64,000 bases of DNA from Sclerotiophoma versabilis (lineage: Eukaryota > Ascomycota > Dothideomycetes > Pleosporales > Didymellaceae): contig JAAROD010000076.1 of assembly GCA_012274445.1 (NCBI GenBank), forward strand, positions 372,001-436,000, given 5' to 3'. Positions 32,101 to 43,286 of this stretch are shown here, piece after piece; positions within the stretch are counted from its first letter, which is position 1, and each line of letters opens with the position of its first letter. Made by a program: the position numbers and the translations under genes. Below the pieces are notes generated by a model. That model had not been told where the DNA came from. It saw only the letters and a list, made by a program, of their open reading frames with translations, and made no database searches.

Positions 32101-34511
32101 CCACTCAACTGCGCAAGTGTTTCCGCTGTTTCGGACCGTATACGGCCACCTCTTGCAATCGCTTGTAGGTCGGTGATTTGCGGTTCTTCCGCGTACAGCG
32201 CACTCATCGTCAACCCAAAGGCAACTCTCGAGGCATTGCCCCGAATTTTGGATTGGATGTCGATGACTTGCGGTTCCTCGGCATAGAGTGCACTCATCAT
32301 CTGGCCAAAAGCAACTCTGTGATTGTTGCCACGGATCTTAGACTGGAGATCTGTGATTTGTGGTTCTTCCGCATATAGCGCACTCATCACTTGTCCAAAA
32401 GAAATTCGAGCAGCATCACCTCGAATCTTAGACTGAACAGCGGACCAATCGACTGATGTGCTTACCAGTTGGTCTTGCATCTCAGCATTCTGTTTTCTAG
32501 CAAGAATACCACGGGCAGCTGCCTGCAGTAGAGTAATCATGTTCTCATGTTGGCGAAGGTTTTCCTGATCGGTTCGTAGTTCTTGTCGTAGGAGCGCCGC
32601 TCGAGAGACGGCCTGAATATATACGATACCTGCCTCGTTGGCTTGTAGTTCCGCCCATTCGCGATCAACCTTGTGTCGAACAAGGGCACCACGAATCATA
32701 GCTTGGATATGTACAGTGGCTGGTTCGGTGTCCCTTGTCTCTGCGTATCGGTCGCCCACGCGCAATCGTTCCAGTGCTCCTCGGATAGCTGCCTGGAATT
32801 GTCGTATTCCATGCTCGTGTTGCTGTATCTTCGATTTGGTGTACTGCACCTGTGCTCTGGCTTTGCGTCCGCGGAAAAGATTCTGTACCTTGAGTACCTT
32901 CGCTGTGTTGTCGCGCCAGAAGTCCTGCTCGCCTCGTTTTCTCGACCGGACGAGGTAGCCTCTAGCTGCGCTTTGAAGAGTAATGGCAAAGCGTCGCATA
33001 TCCAGACGATAATGTGCGACCTGCCTTGCCCAATCGCCGCGGATGCGAGATTGCAAGTCTGCGATAAGATGCTCATGATCCCAGAGTTCCTGCATCATAT
33101 CGCCCAGGCGCATGCGTACCAGCGCTCCTCTTATTTGCGCCTGTAAGTCCAGGATCATGGTTTGATTCTCACCCAGCTCGCGGTCAATTCGATCCTCCTC
33201 GGACTCGACAGGCTCAGGTTCGGGCTCTGGTTCGACGTTGAAGTTCGCTGACATGCCGGAGAAGTTGGGCATGCTTACACCGGACTTATCCAGCCCCTTC
33301 TGCGTAGCTTCCAGTTCATGATGCTCGAATTGCAATTTACCGACCAAGTTACCAATACGGAAATCGACAATGCCCTTGCGGAAGAGCAGCCACGACAGGG
33401 CATGGATACAGTAGATGACCTTGGGGACGTTCTTTTTTTCGTAGAGGTCAATCAGTTCAAACTGAAACAGCTCTGGTAACTCGACTTCGGCAAGGAAGTT
33501 GAAAAAATGGGCATAATTGTTAGAATGCCGATACTGCAACTTCGGATCGCGGAAGATCCGCAATGGCTGGCCTTTGATCGCTTGTACGATCTCAGCCAGT
33601 GTCACACCGTTCCGCAAAGCCTCTTCTAGCTCAACAGCAGGCGGCAGCTCCGAGTCGATGATGTCTTCCATCCACTCTTTGGCTTCTCCGATATGACAAA
33701 GGTATTCGTACGCCTGCAAGAATTGACGCTGCTGGTCCATCCAGTTGGTTCGAGCCCACGAGGATTGTGTTTTTTTTTCTCGTTGCTGATCAGTCCGTTG
33801 TAGCCTTCGTCTGCCGTGAAGTCCAACTACTTCTTGTTCGGGTGACTTGATACTGAAGTCATCTTCGCTGGCCGAGTCTGCAAACTTGGAGAGTGTGCGC
33901 AGATGGCCTGTGGCCGACTTTTGCAGGCTCTGTAAGACAGGCTTTTCGAGGTGTGTGGAGAGAGGTCGAGACGAGTGGTCGCGGGCGGGTGCGCGCATTG
34001 AGTCTGCGCGAGAGATGGCGATGGACAATGGGCGCGGCTTCGAGGGTGGCGAAGTAGGTGAGCTCGGCCCATCGAAGGGCTGGTATCGAATGTTCTCCAC
34101 ACTTTGCGACCGGTTGTGCGAGAAGGATCGTGTAGGACTGCCCGAGGAGCTCGAGGGCCGCTTTTCAGGCGAGGGGGGCGGTGAGCTCTGAGGAGCCTGG
34201 GAGAGGGGCCGCAGTGCTTTCCGCATGCTGGCATATGTGTTGCCCGCGTTGGCGTCTTCTGAGCCACCATGGTAGCTCTCTGTGCGTGGTTGTGAGAGTG
34301 CTGTGGCCTCGCTCATGCCGCGGCGATGGCCCTGGCCCAGTGCAGGCCCAAAGCCGTTGGACGCGCTGCTCGACTGGGTGCTCGAGCGACTGGGTGCCTC
34401 GTTCGATCGTGTGGAGGAGCCATTGGAGACCGTGGAGGCCTGGCGGAGCGGGGAAGGCGATGCGGTCGAGTGCCCCAGTCTCGTTCGCGGGGTGTACGAG
34501 TTGTAGCTCAT
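29109..34511 (-). CDS. IQGAP-type cytokinesis scaffold (Iqg1/Rng2/SepG)
   Basis: Three minus-strand exons: 31580-34511, 30108-31529, 29109-30067; introns of 50 and 40 bp; 1,770 residues. IQGAPs recruit actin, myosin light chain, calmodulin and formins to the contractile ring and septum; fungal orthologs include budding-yeast Iqg1, fission-yeast Rng2 and Aspergillus SepG. Visible order: a Ser/Pro-rich, probably phosphorylated head (1-250), a calponin-homology domain (about 262-390, from QFLQAYEYLCHIGEAKEWM to VDFRIGNLVGKLQF) for F-actin, a long run of IQ motifs (about 455-960, many Q..IRG or Q..ARG cores), then the RasGAP-related domain (about 1100-1420) and the RasGAP C-terminal domain ending LIFKKFYRDE. 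The GAP-related domain is expected to bind but not hydrolyse Rho-type GTPases. Three near-identical 30-residue IQ units stand out. It is divergent from the IMP dehydrogenase gene. Confidence 0.95.
32170..32440 (-). repeat. Three tandem 90-bp (30-residue) IQ units in the IQGAP gene
   Basis: The coding sequence repeats with an exact 90-bp period (equivalent positions 32175, 32265, 32355). Each unit encodes MSALYAEEPQ followed by a D-L/I-Q core and an R-V/I-x-FG segment. The other IQ units of the protein are much more diverged. Confidence 0.85.
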
Positions 34512-35469
34512 GGCGCAGTCAACGGTTGGCGAGAGTCGAACGTCAGATGGCGCAACATGTGTCGTACAGATCGGATATTATGTCGAGTCGTGCTGCGGTC
34601 GCAGAACAAGAGGCCGTTGTAGAGACCGCGGTATTATTACAGGTTATGTCGAGTTAAGATGGAGGCGCCTGCCATCCAAAACAAAGGCCAAACAGACTCT
34701 CACAGCGAGTCGCAAAAGTCCAGCGTCCAGGCGCTCGCACTCGCGCTGCCAAAGAAGGTAATGTGGAATGTGGGGATCAGGATGGCAGATGTCACGGCGG
34801 AGGTGAAGCTGGAATTCGAGGTGCTGCAGTCCGAGCGCTTGTTTACCATGTGTGTTGTCTCCCCGGTTGCCGTGGGCCGCAGCGCCAACGAAAATCACTT
34901 CCTTCCCGTCGCACGAACCCAAACCTTGGAAGTCCGCAAGTCATGTTATTATGGTGATCATATGACCATCTTCTTGCCTTTGCTTTTGTCGTTCTCAGTC
35001 ATGGAGGATTTTGCCTTCCGCCAGCAACGGTCATGCTTTCCATATCAGCCAGCCTGCGCAACCTTATACTCTCACCTGCTGCTTGAGCTCACATTTCATA
35101 ACTACACGGCGAAACGTGAAATCACATTGAAGCGGCGCGTCTAAAGCCGACAGAGCCACAACCTGATGAATGATGGAGTCGCAGACCCCACCTAACGGAT
35201 GACCTCTCTACCTGACGCGTCTGCGAAGACACGGTAGGGCGGTATGTCACATGACCAGATTCTGCCATACGTGAGGGGATGTCGCGGCCAGATGCGGCTA
35301 GCGCCCTTGCGCCTTCCACAAAAACTTTCGGCTCGCCGCACTCCTCTTGCTCTTGGGAAAAGTTCACTTTTTCCCGGCCAAAGTCGTAAACCCGCGTACT
35401 GAGGTCTATTTCTTCACGTCGCCTCCCAAACACTTCTCTGTTCCTCGAGAAGTCTTTTCTACTTGCAAG
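34512..35469. promoter_or_regulatory. Divergent region of IQGAP and IMP dehydrogenase
   Basis: 958 bp between divergent starts. It should contain both promoters. A plus-strand frame of 161 codons at 34659-35144 has no family features and is treated as chance. The last 120 bp before the IMPDH ATG is C/T-rich, as in many highly expressed fungal genes. Confidence 0.45.
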
Positions 35470-37415
35470 ATGACCATTCAGAACGGAGACGCCATGGTCG
35501 ATACCACAACCAACGCCTTGGACTACTCCAAGGCGCTTGAGGTCCTCAAGAACGAGTACCAGGAGCGTGACGGCATTGACGTCAAGACCCTCATCGATTC
35601 CAAGAAGAACGGTGGTCTGACCTACAATGACTTCCTCATGCTCCCGGGCTACATTGGTGCGTAGTCCTCGCAGCCAGCGCAAATTCAAGAATCCAATACC
35701 CCGCCGCACTCCAACTCAAGTGCGCGCAAAGGACTTGCATGGCGCGTGCGATGAAACTCGCCTTCTAACCTATATTGTAGGCTTCCCTGCCGCCGAAGTC
35801 ACTCTTGATACCCCAATCACGAAGCGCATCACCCTCAAGACTCCTTTCGTCTCCTCGCCCATGGACACAGTCACCGAGCACAACATGGCCATCCACATTG
35901 CTCTGCTTGGCGGTCTTGGTGTGATTCACCACAACTGCTCTCAGGACGACCAGGCCGAGATGGTCCGCAAGGTCAAGCGTTTCGAGAACGGATTCATTCT
36001 GGACCCCATTGTCATCTCTCCCAAGACCACAGTCGCTGAGGCGAAGGCTCTGAAGGAGAGGTGGGGGTTCGGCGGTTTCCCAGTCACTGGTAAGCTGCTC
36101 TCTACCCTTTTGCGTATTCCTCTCTATGATGCTTCAACTTCATTTATAACTTTCGTTCATCCGCAACGGTTCCGCCGTGCTGTGGAGACCATGATTACTT
36201 TCTGATCCTGGATTATCTACGCTTCTCGTTTTACATCTTGATTACGTGCGAAGTCGCTGACAACGATCCGCAGAGGACGGCAAGCTTCGCTCCAAGCTCA
36301 TCGGCATCATCACTCCTCGTGACATCCAGTTCCACGACAACGTCAACGACCCTGTCACCGCCGTCATGTCCACGGATCTTGTCACCGCTCCCCATGGCGT
36401 TGACCTCAAGGAGGCCAACAGCATCCTGAACAAGTCGAAGAAGGGCAAGCTTCCTATCGTCGACAAGGACTTCAACCTGATTGCACTCTTGTCGCGCTCC
36501 GACTTGATGAAGAACCTGAACTACCCTCTCGCCTCCAAGCTTCCTCAATCCAAGCAGCTCATCGCTGCCGCCGCCATCGGTACCCGACCTGAGGATAAGG
36601 TCCGCCTTCAGAAGCTTGTTGACGCTGGTCTTGACATTGTCATCCTCGACTCAAGCCAGGGTAACTCCATGTACCAGGTTGAGATGATCAAGTATATCAA
36701 GGAGAAGTACCCCGGTCTCGATGTGATTGGCGGAAACGTCGTCACTCGCGACCAGGCCGCTGCACTCATTGCTGCTGGTGCCGACGGTCTCCGTATCGGT
36801 ATGGGCAGTGGAAGTGCTTGCATCACCCAAGAAGTTATGGCTGTCGGCCGTCCTCAGGCCACATCTGTCTACAACGTTACCCAGTTCGCCAAGCGCTTTG
36901 GTGTTCCTTGTATTGCGGACGGTGGTATTCAGAACGTCGGTCACATTGTCAAGGGTCTTGCTATGGGTGCCTCCACTGTCATGATGGGTGGTCTCCTTGC
37001 TGGTACCACCGAGTCACCTGGTGAGTACTTCGTCAGCCGTGACGGTCAGCTCGTCAAGGCCTACCGTGGCATGGGCAGTATCGCCGCCATGGAGGACAAA
37101 AAGGCTGGAGCTGGTAACCCCGATTCTAAGGCCAGTAACGCTGGTACCGCCCGCTACTTCTCCGAGGGCGACCGCGTGCTTGTTGCCCAGGGTGTCTCCG
37201 GATCCGTTCAGGACCGTGGTTCCATCACCAAGTTTGTGCCATACCTCATGGCTGGTGTTCAGCACTCGCTCCAGGATGTCGGTATCAAGAGCTTGACCGA
37301 GATGCACGAGGCTGTCGACAGCGGTAGGCTCAGGTTTGAGCTTCGCACTGCCAGTGCCCAGGCTGAGGGTAACGTCCACGGTCTGCACAGCTTCGACAAG
37401 AAGCTCTACTCATAG
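35470..37415 (+). CDS. IMP dehydrogenase
   Basis: Three exons: 35470-35656, 35781-36089, 36274-37415; introns of 124 and 184 bp, longer than the local norm; 545 residues. The enzyme oxidises IMP to XMP with NAD, the committed step of guanine nucleotide synthesis, as a cytosolic tetramer, and is the target of mycophenolic acid. Visible: N-terminal LTYNDFLMLPG, substrate region TPFVSSPMDTV, tandem CBS pair inserted after about residue 125 (GIITPRDIQF.. and KLPIVDKDFNLIALLSRSD), NAD site DSSQG, GGNVVTRDQA, the catalytic loop GMGSGSACITQE with the active-site Cys, IADGGI, and the flap YRGMGSIAAM. An Ala precedes the catalytic Cys where animal enzymes usually have Ile. The 3' end carries no peroxisomal signal. 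Start chosen by the conserved N-terminus and the context aagATGA. Confidence 0.96.
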
Positions 37416-37752
37416 ACTCAGATCTGAAAGGATCTATTTGCATTGTAAGGGCGTTGGATATGGCTTGAATTTCTAGATACGTGATGATGATGATTGATGG
37501 GCTATTTACGGAGGATTAGATAGGCACAAAAGCAATGATACCACGAACTCTGTTCATTATTCCTAATTACTGATGTTTACCAACCCTGTCCGCCGAACGT
37601 GATGCTGCCGGATTAATTGCTTCGGAAACAGAGTCTTGACTGGTGCGCGACGCCACTTCCCGCCTTATGAACAACCTCGGCTTGTCCCCGCGTTTCCTTC
37701 TCACAACCACCGACAATGACACGCGCACCGCCAACCGACCGCGTGGCTGACC
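37416..37752. other. Intergenic between tandem genes
   Basis: 337 bp holding the IMPDH 3' UTR and the promoter of the Nudix gene. No other feature seen. Confidence 0.4.
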
Positions 37753-39125
37753 ATGCTCAGGCCAAGCACACCTTCCCGATTGCTCCTGGTTGATACTCGG
37801 TTCGCAATCGCTCGCACACGTTGTTCAGCCCGCCCGTCGTACACCCTTTTAGCCACCTCACCTTTGCGCGCCGGATTGCATTCATCGTCAAAGGCTGTCT
37901 TCGGCTCAAGGTTGCCGTTACAAAGAAAGACAACCACACAGCAGCGCAGAATGTCGTCTCCGGCAGACCACCAGCCTTCAAAGAAGCCCATGAAAGCGCC
38001 TCCCGTCCCAAGGCCTAGCTCAAGGTACGAGTAGACGCGTATTTCGTAAATCCACACGTTGATCAATCTAGTGTCCTCCTCATTTCCCCGACGAACCAAA
38101 TCCTGCTCCTCCATCGAGTGAAGAAGGCGTCCAGCTTCGCTTCCGCGCATGTCTTCCCTGGCGGTGCATTGTCCAAGACTCACGATGGTGCCATACCAGA
38201 TGTGAACGACCCCGGACGGCACCAAGACGGCCCGGCATATCGCCTCGCTGCGGTTCGCGAAACGTTTGAGGAATGTGGCATCCTTCTCGCGAAAAGCAAA
38301 ACGACCGGGAAGCTATTCACAGACATCAGCGACGAAGAAAGGGAACAAGGCCGTCGCGCCGTACACTCCGGCACCGTCAAGTTCACCGATTTGCTCAAGA
38401 AATGGGGCGCCCTCCCAGACACCGAAGGCTTAATCCCCTTCACGCGCTGGATCACGCCACCGAACGTCCCAAAGCGCTTCTCAACACAAATGTACCTCTA
38501 CTTCCTTCCCCTGAACTCCGTGTCGCCCACCAAGAAAGCTGCACCAGCAGGCACTCCGCCCGGGTCTGGCGTCGAAGAAGAGGATGAACTCGTGATCCCA
38601 AACCCAACGCACGATGGCGGCATCGAACACACCGCTGCGCGATTCTTACCGCCGAACAAGTGGATTGATCTAGCGCGCCAGAACAGGATTATCTTGTTCC
38701 CACCTCAGTTCTTCCTCACACTGTTGCTGAGCCCCTATTTAAGTGCGAGCGTAACGAGTCCTTCGTCTCCTACACCGAGTACGGCTGAACTTGCACTCGA
38801 GCGCGAGAAGCTTATGGATTTTCTGACCAAACCGCGGACCTACGATGGGCGACCCGAGGTCTCCTTTGCGGAAGCTTGCATCTCGCCGATCGTGCTGGGG
38901 AAAGGCGAGTATGGTGAGAAGAGCCAGGATGGGGTCGGTGGCGTGGACAAGCACACGGCAGTACTTGTGCTGGACCGGCCTGGTGCGGAAGTTGACGCGC
39001 AAGGTCACGGTCGTCGAGGAATCAGGGAGTGGGTGGTAACCACGAAGTTCAAGGGCGAAGGACCGCGGGACGTAGACGTGCGCAGGAGGGATGAGGTGCT
39101 CGGGAGGGGCAAGGGGAGGTTATAA
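37753..39125 (+). CDS. Nudix hydrolase, NUDT19-like
   Basis: Two exons, 37753-38024 and 38072-39125, with a 47-bp intron; 441 residues. Splicing joins PRPSSS to VLLISPTNQILLLHRVKK, completing the first strands of the Nudix fold. The Nudix box is split by an insertion, as in NUDT7/NUDT19-type enzymes: HVFPGGALSK..., then AYRLAAVRETFEECGILLA, with the RE..EE..G residues that bind metal. These enzymes cleave nucleoside diphosphates linked to other groups; NUDT19 relatives hydrolyse CoA esters. The first 65 residues are Arg/Ser-rich and free of acids (MLRPSTPSRLLLVDTRF...), compatible with mitochondrial import; an inner Met at 37947 (MSSPADHQ) would give a cytosolic form. The C-terminus GKGRL is a poor peroxisomal signal. 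Substrate not established. Confidence 0.88.
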
Positions 39126-39964
39126 ACGGTAGAACGATAATCAACTGCGATGAATCTGAAGCTATGACACTATCCGCATTGGTTAGTTCACTTGGATGCA
39201 ATTGTTGGCCGGATTTCGTGACGCAAACCTCAAGTAAAGCTGGCCCCCAGGAAGTGCGTTGCCTCAACAATCTAAATTCCATAACAGAGTGCACGAGGGC
39301 GCCCAGTCTTGTAATCCCTATTCAACCCTCACCGTGCAGCAAGCAGATCAGCCAGGGGAGTAGACGGGACCCTTCTACATGAAAACAAGCCCGGATTACT
39401 CCTGCCTCTATTGTAGGCCTCTATACAACAGGTACGATAGACTGTAAAGCCAACAGTATGCTCGGTAACTTTTAAATACAGTACTACTATGTGTAGTAGG
39501 TCCCTTCTGCGTATTCCATCATCTAGACGGCCACGTTGCTGGTCGAGGCGACGGAGAGATACCATTTCCATCCACGAGTGTAGTGCAGAGCTATTTCACT
39601 GCCATATTTCTAGTCTTGTTACAGCTCTTCGCGTCGCTTCGGTGGCCATCAGATGCCGAACGTCGAAAAAATGTGTGTCATTCCAAGCTTTAGATACTTT
39701 CCTGACACGGGCTGTCTCAACAACATATACATATCATCCAAGTACTGTGACCTTCCGTTTTACGCTTCATATTTGAGCTAACACACGCCTAAGCAATGCT
39801 TCCGAATAACTTGAGTCTCTTGCAAAGATAGTGCTAGTTAGTCACAAAGTTTCTGAGCTCTCTAATCCACCTTAAGGTAATGCGTCCCATGCTACTAAGT
39901 TCCTGGGACCGAGGATACAATATCTAGAGACGGAAGGCATAAACATCGCGGCTCAGAACGCCAC
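39126..39964. other. Gene-poor region
   Basis: About 840 bp, AT-richer than the neighbours, with no supported gene. Confidence 0.4.
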
Positions 39965-40857
39965 ATGGTACAATCTTTGCCTAACGGTGCTATGGAAATT
40001 CTCTGGAGTATGAAAATGTGTCCGAGTTTACCAGGAGTATTGTATGAGAAAATTCGTCAAAAGGTTAAGTCAGCGTTGCGCCTTGCCCACAAGGCAGACC
40101 ATGTTTGGCTACGGATTGTTCTACGACGCATATTCCACGAGGCCCTTCAAAAGAACGGAGTTCAATTCAGCCACGGCAGAGTATTCGCTTTTCTCAGTGA
40201 AAGACAGAACGCACATTGTACGATAGATGAGATGAGCCCACTCGAACCTTCTTATCAAATATCTTGGAGCTCTATGCCACCTAGTGAGGATTACGGTCCA
40301 TTGAGTTTTTGGGAAGAGTAAGCTAGGGTCTTGAGCTTGATTCACTCGTTGATGGCTTTAGAAACATACCAGAAGAGCTAGAGAAACTCAAGGCCCGCTT
40401 GGGAGAGTTGCTTACAGATAAGAAGACAGGAAAACGCGCAAAAACAGCAGATGTGGAACCGCTAGCCATAGACGGAGACGATCACGATGGAGAAGCTGAT
40501 ATAGCGGACGAAGACATCGCATCGACTCACAAGAGAGCGGACCTAGCGATGACCACGACCAAGCAGACAACCAGAGCGAGGTGACTTCTGGCGCCGAGAA
40601 ACGCATTGTGGAGAGGAAGTTGACTCAAAGGGCAGCCTTTGGTGTCGCAAGTGAGACGAGGCCTCTGCGTAGAGGAGGTCGGTCAGGTAACTCTTGATCT
40701 TCGCTCATTCCAGACAGACCTGCCTCACACCGTCTCACCCAACAGATGTTTCTTTGAAGCAGAACGTTCAAGAGAGCAAAGCCTATCATCTGGCACTGAG
40801 AAGCTTGCAAGTATTGAGCAGAAGAGTCAAATGGATAGCAAACGTCAGTTGAGTTGA
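39965..40857 (+). pseudogene. Probable decayed protein-coding gene, unknown family
   Basis: Coding-like tracts follow one another but change frame. Tract 1 (39965-40319, 118 codons, from an ATG) includes VWLRIVLRRIFHEALQ and ends FWEE. A 44-bp GT-AG intron (40320-40363) would join it in frame to NIPEELEKLKARLGELL, then a Lys-rich and acidic stretch (DGDDHDGEADIADED) up to a stop at 40582-40584. From about 40520 another frame encodes DSQESGPSDDHDQADNQS and RIVERKLTQRAAFGV to 40695, and a third frame runs to 40857 (EKLASIEQKSQMDSKRQLS). One or two indels would explain this. Alternatively, only the first two tracts form a short gene of about 190 residues. I recognise no family; nothing here shows transposon ends. 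Confidence 0.35.
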
Positions 40858-41309
40858 GGATGACGATACTTGCACCCCTGCTCATCCACGATCGTGCCTG
40901 CATCGGCGGTGGATCCTGGTATTCTCAGGATCGTTCCTTCCAGTTTCGCAATTGGGACCGCCATCCACACTTGGGAGTATTTGCTGCACTTTTGTCAATA
41001 TCACATGACATTTGACCTCGTCGCGCGGAGTGATTACAACGCTCGGAGTTCGGAGTGGTAGTGTGCATGAGGCAGAAACAGCGCAAGACGCGCAATTGGC
41101 GTTCCCGCACGCGCATGACCCTGGCCGGCTACCGGTAGCCGTCACCGTCTCTTGCGGGGTGGATCTTCTCCGAGCGCGGTCCTACTATGTAAGCGACTGA
41201 GCTCCACCGCCATGGGCGCGACTCAGACCTCAAAGCTTACTGCCTTAGCTACTTGCTCTTGTTTTCTGCGACTGCTGCATAGCATGCGTCCAGAGGCCAC
41301 AGCGCCGCC
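40858..41309. promoter_or_regulatory. Upstream region of the MFS transporter gene
   Basis: 452 bp before the transporter ATG. It contains a perfect CGG-N10-CCG palindrome (listed separately) about 170-185 bp upstream of the start. Confidence 0.45.
41126..41141. promoter_or_regulatory. Perfect palindrome CGG-N10-CCG
   Basis: The 16 bases cggctaccggtagccg are fully self-complementary. Inverted CGG triplets spaced by 10 bp are the half-site layout bound by some fungal Zn2Cys6 dimers (Put3-type spacing). The site is 168 bp upstream of the transporter ATG. Actual binding is inference. Confidence 0.45.
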
Positions 41310-43286
41310 ATGACCGAACCCAAGCTACCAGTCAAGCAACTGGTCATCCTCTGTAATATACCTTCTCACAGTTCACCGCCTTATACATGGCTAACAAATA
41401 TCAGCGATATGTCGGTTTGCAGAGCCCATCGCACTGACTTCGGTCTGGCCCTACGTCCCAGAACTCATGGAACGATTTGGCGTGCCTGAAAACGAGATCG
41501 CTCGCTGGGCCGGTCTCACGTCCGCCATCTTCTCAATATGCCAGGCCTTCACGGGCTTGATCTGGGGCGCAGCATCAGATCAATATGGCCGAAAGCCGGT
41601 TATTTTGCTGGGGTTATTCAACACCATGTGGACTATGCTACTCTGGGGGTTCTCGACGAACCTGCCCATGGCCATGACGGCACGCGCGTTGCAGGGACTG
41701 GGCAATGGTAATGTTGGCATCCTTAGGACAACAGTTGCTGAGTTGTGTCCGTGGAAGGAGTTGCAACCAAGAGCATTCTCTGTTATGCCACTGGTCTACA
41801 CCATTGGGGCTATCTTTGGTCCTACATTGGGTGGTGCGCTGTCGAACCCATTGCGAATTGACCCACGTGCGCCACGAGGCGATAGATTGTTGGAGAGATT
41901 CCCCTACTGCCTGCCGAACCTTGTGGCTGCAATCTTCTTTGCCATTGGTATCATTGTGGGCTGGCTCTTTCTCCAGGAAACGCTTGAGAGCAAAAAGACT
42001 CATCAAGATTTGGGTTTACGGACAGGCGCAAGGCTGGTTGCCTTCATACGCAAACTGCTTGGCATGAGAAGGAAAAGCGACCCTATTGGGCCGGAGTATG
42101 AGCCACTTCTCGGCCAACAGAAGACTGTGAACACATCAGCAACAGTCGATGCTGCGGAGACCTTGAAGAAGCCAGAGAAGCCAAAGATACGAGACGTCTT
42201 AACATACCAGACGACGCTGAACCTGGTCGTGTACACACTTCTGGCTCTTTACTCGATTGCGTACGATCAGGTAAGCACCTAAGCTAGGTGAGGTCTACAT
42301 CTGCTGACGAGATGTAGTTGATTCCCGTCTTCCTGCACCATCCTCCGCAGGAACTGAATGATCCCAACGTCAGCCTACCGTTCAAGTTCTCTGGTGGCTT
42401 TGGTATTGACTCGCGTCGCATTGGCGCTATGTTTACATTCTTCTCTATCTCTTCCACCTTGTTTCAGTTCCTCCTCTTCCCTCCACTTGCACGCAACCTC
42501 GGCGTACTCAACTGCCTGCGCATTGCCTTCTTGATCTACCCGGTCATCTTCTTCGTCACGCCCTTCGTCAGCCTCATTCCAGACCACACTACGAAACAAG
42601 TAGTCATGGTCGGTCTGCTGGTAGTGCGCGGTCTTGCAGGAACCTTTGCATTCCCCACCTCAACAATCTTGCTCACAAATAGTGCTGCAAGTCTGCAAGT
42701 TTTGGGTACCATCAATGGTGTCGCAACGAGTGTATCGGCTATCGGACGTGCATCTGGGCCAGCCATTGGCGGTGGTTTGTTCACTTGGGGCGTTAAGCGA
42801 GGTTATGTAATTGTGCCTTTCTGGGCTCTGACAGTCATCTCTCTGATTGCTTCAATCCCGACATGGTGGCTTGTAGAGGGCAAAGGCTTCGGCGGCGGCG
42901 ACGACGACTCCGAAACGGAAGAGGAGGATGACGAGTCGGTCCGTGCAGACGAAGAGAATATCACGGCGTCAAGGGCGGTGCCGGAAGACATCGCTGCTCG
43001 ATCAGAGTCCGAATTTGGTGAACCAGGAGCCATCCTCAGCTATACGAGCACGCGACGATCAAGTGCAACACTGTCCTCAGACGCAGGAGAAGATGACGAT
43101 GTTAATGATCTTGCACGAAGGCGCTCATCTACTCAGCTGCAAGGCGCCAGAAGTCACTCTCGAGGAAGTAATGTCAGGAGGAGGTCGTCCATACCTATTG
43201 GAATGGGCAAAGGCCTGAGAAGATACAGTTCGAACTTGGGTAGTACAGGTGTTGATGCCAGCGGTACGAGTTGGGGCGGAAGGTAG
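41310..43286 (+). CDS. Major facilitator superfamily transporter (TetA/YCR023C-like)
   Basis: Three exons: 41310-41352, 41405-42270, 42318-43286; introns 52 and 47 bp; 625 residues. The short first exon (MTEPKLPVKQLVIL) joins in frame to SICRFAEPIALTSVWPYVPEL, the first helix of this MFS group. Other marks: GAASDQYGRKPVILLG (the MFS motif A loop between helices 2 and 3), ALQGLGNGNVGILRT, GPTLGGALSNP (antiporter-type motif C in helix 5), and a second six-helix half from DQLIPVFLHHPP to IPTWWLVEG. Between halves is a charged loop of about 90 residues. After helix 12 comes a long acidic and Ser/Arg-rich cytosolic tail (about 130 residues) with likely phosphorylation sites. Relatives include yeast YCR023C and drug-resistance-type exporters; location could be plasma membrane or vacuole. 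Substrate unknown. Confidence 0.92.

Noticed and set aside
34659..35144. 161-codon plus-strand frame between IQGAP and IMPDH
   Set aside because: No domain, no plausible start context, and overlapped by opposite-strand frames; lies in a divergent promoter region.
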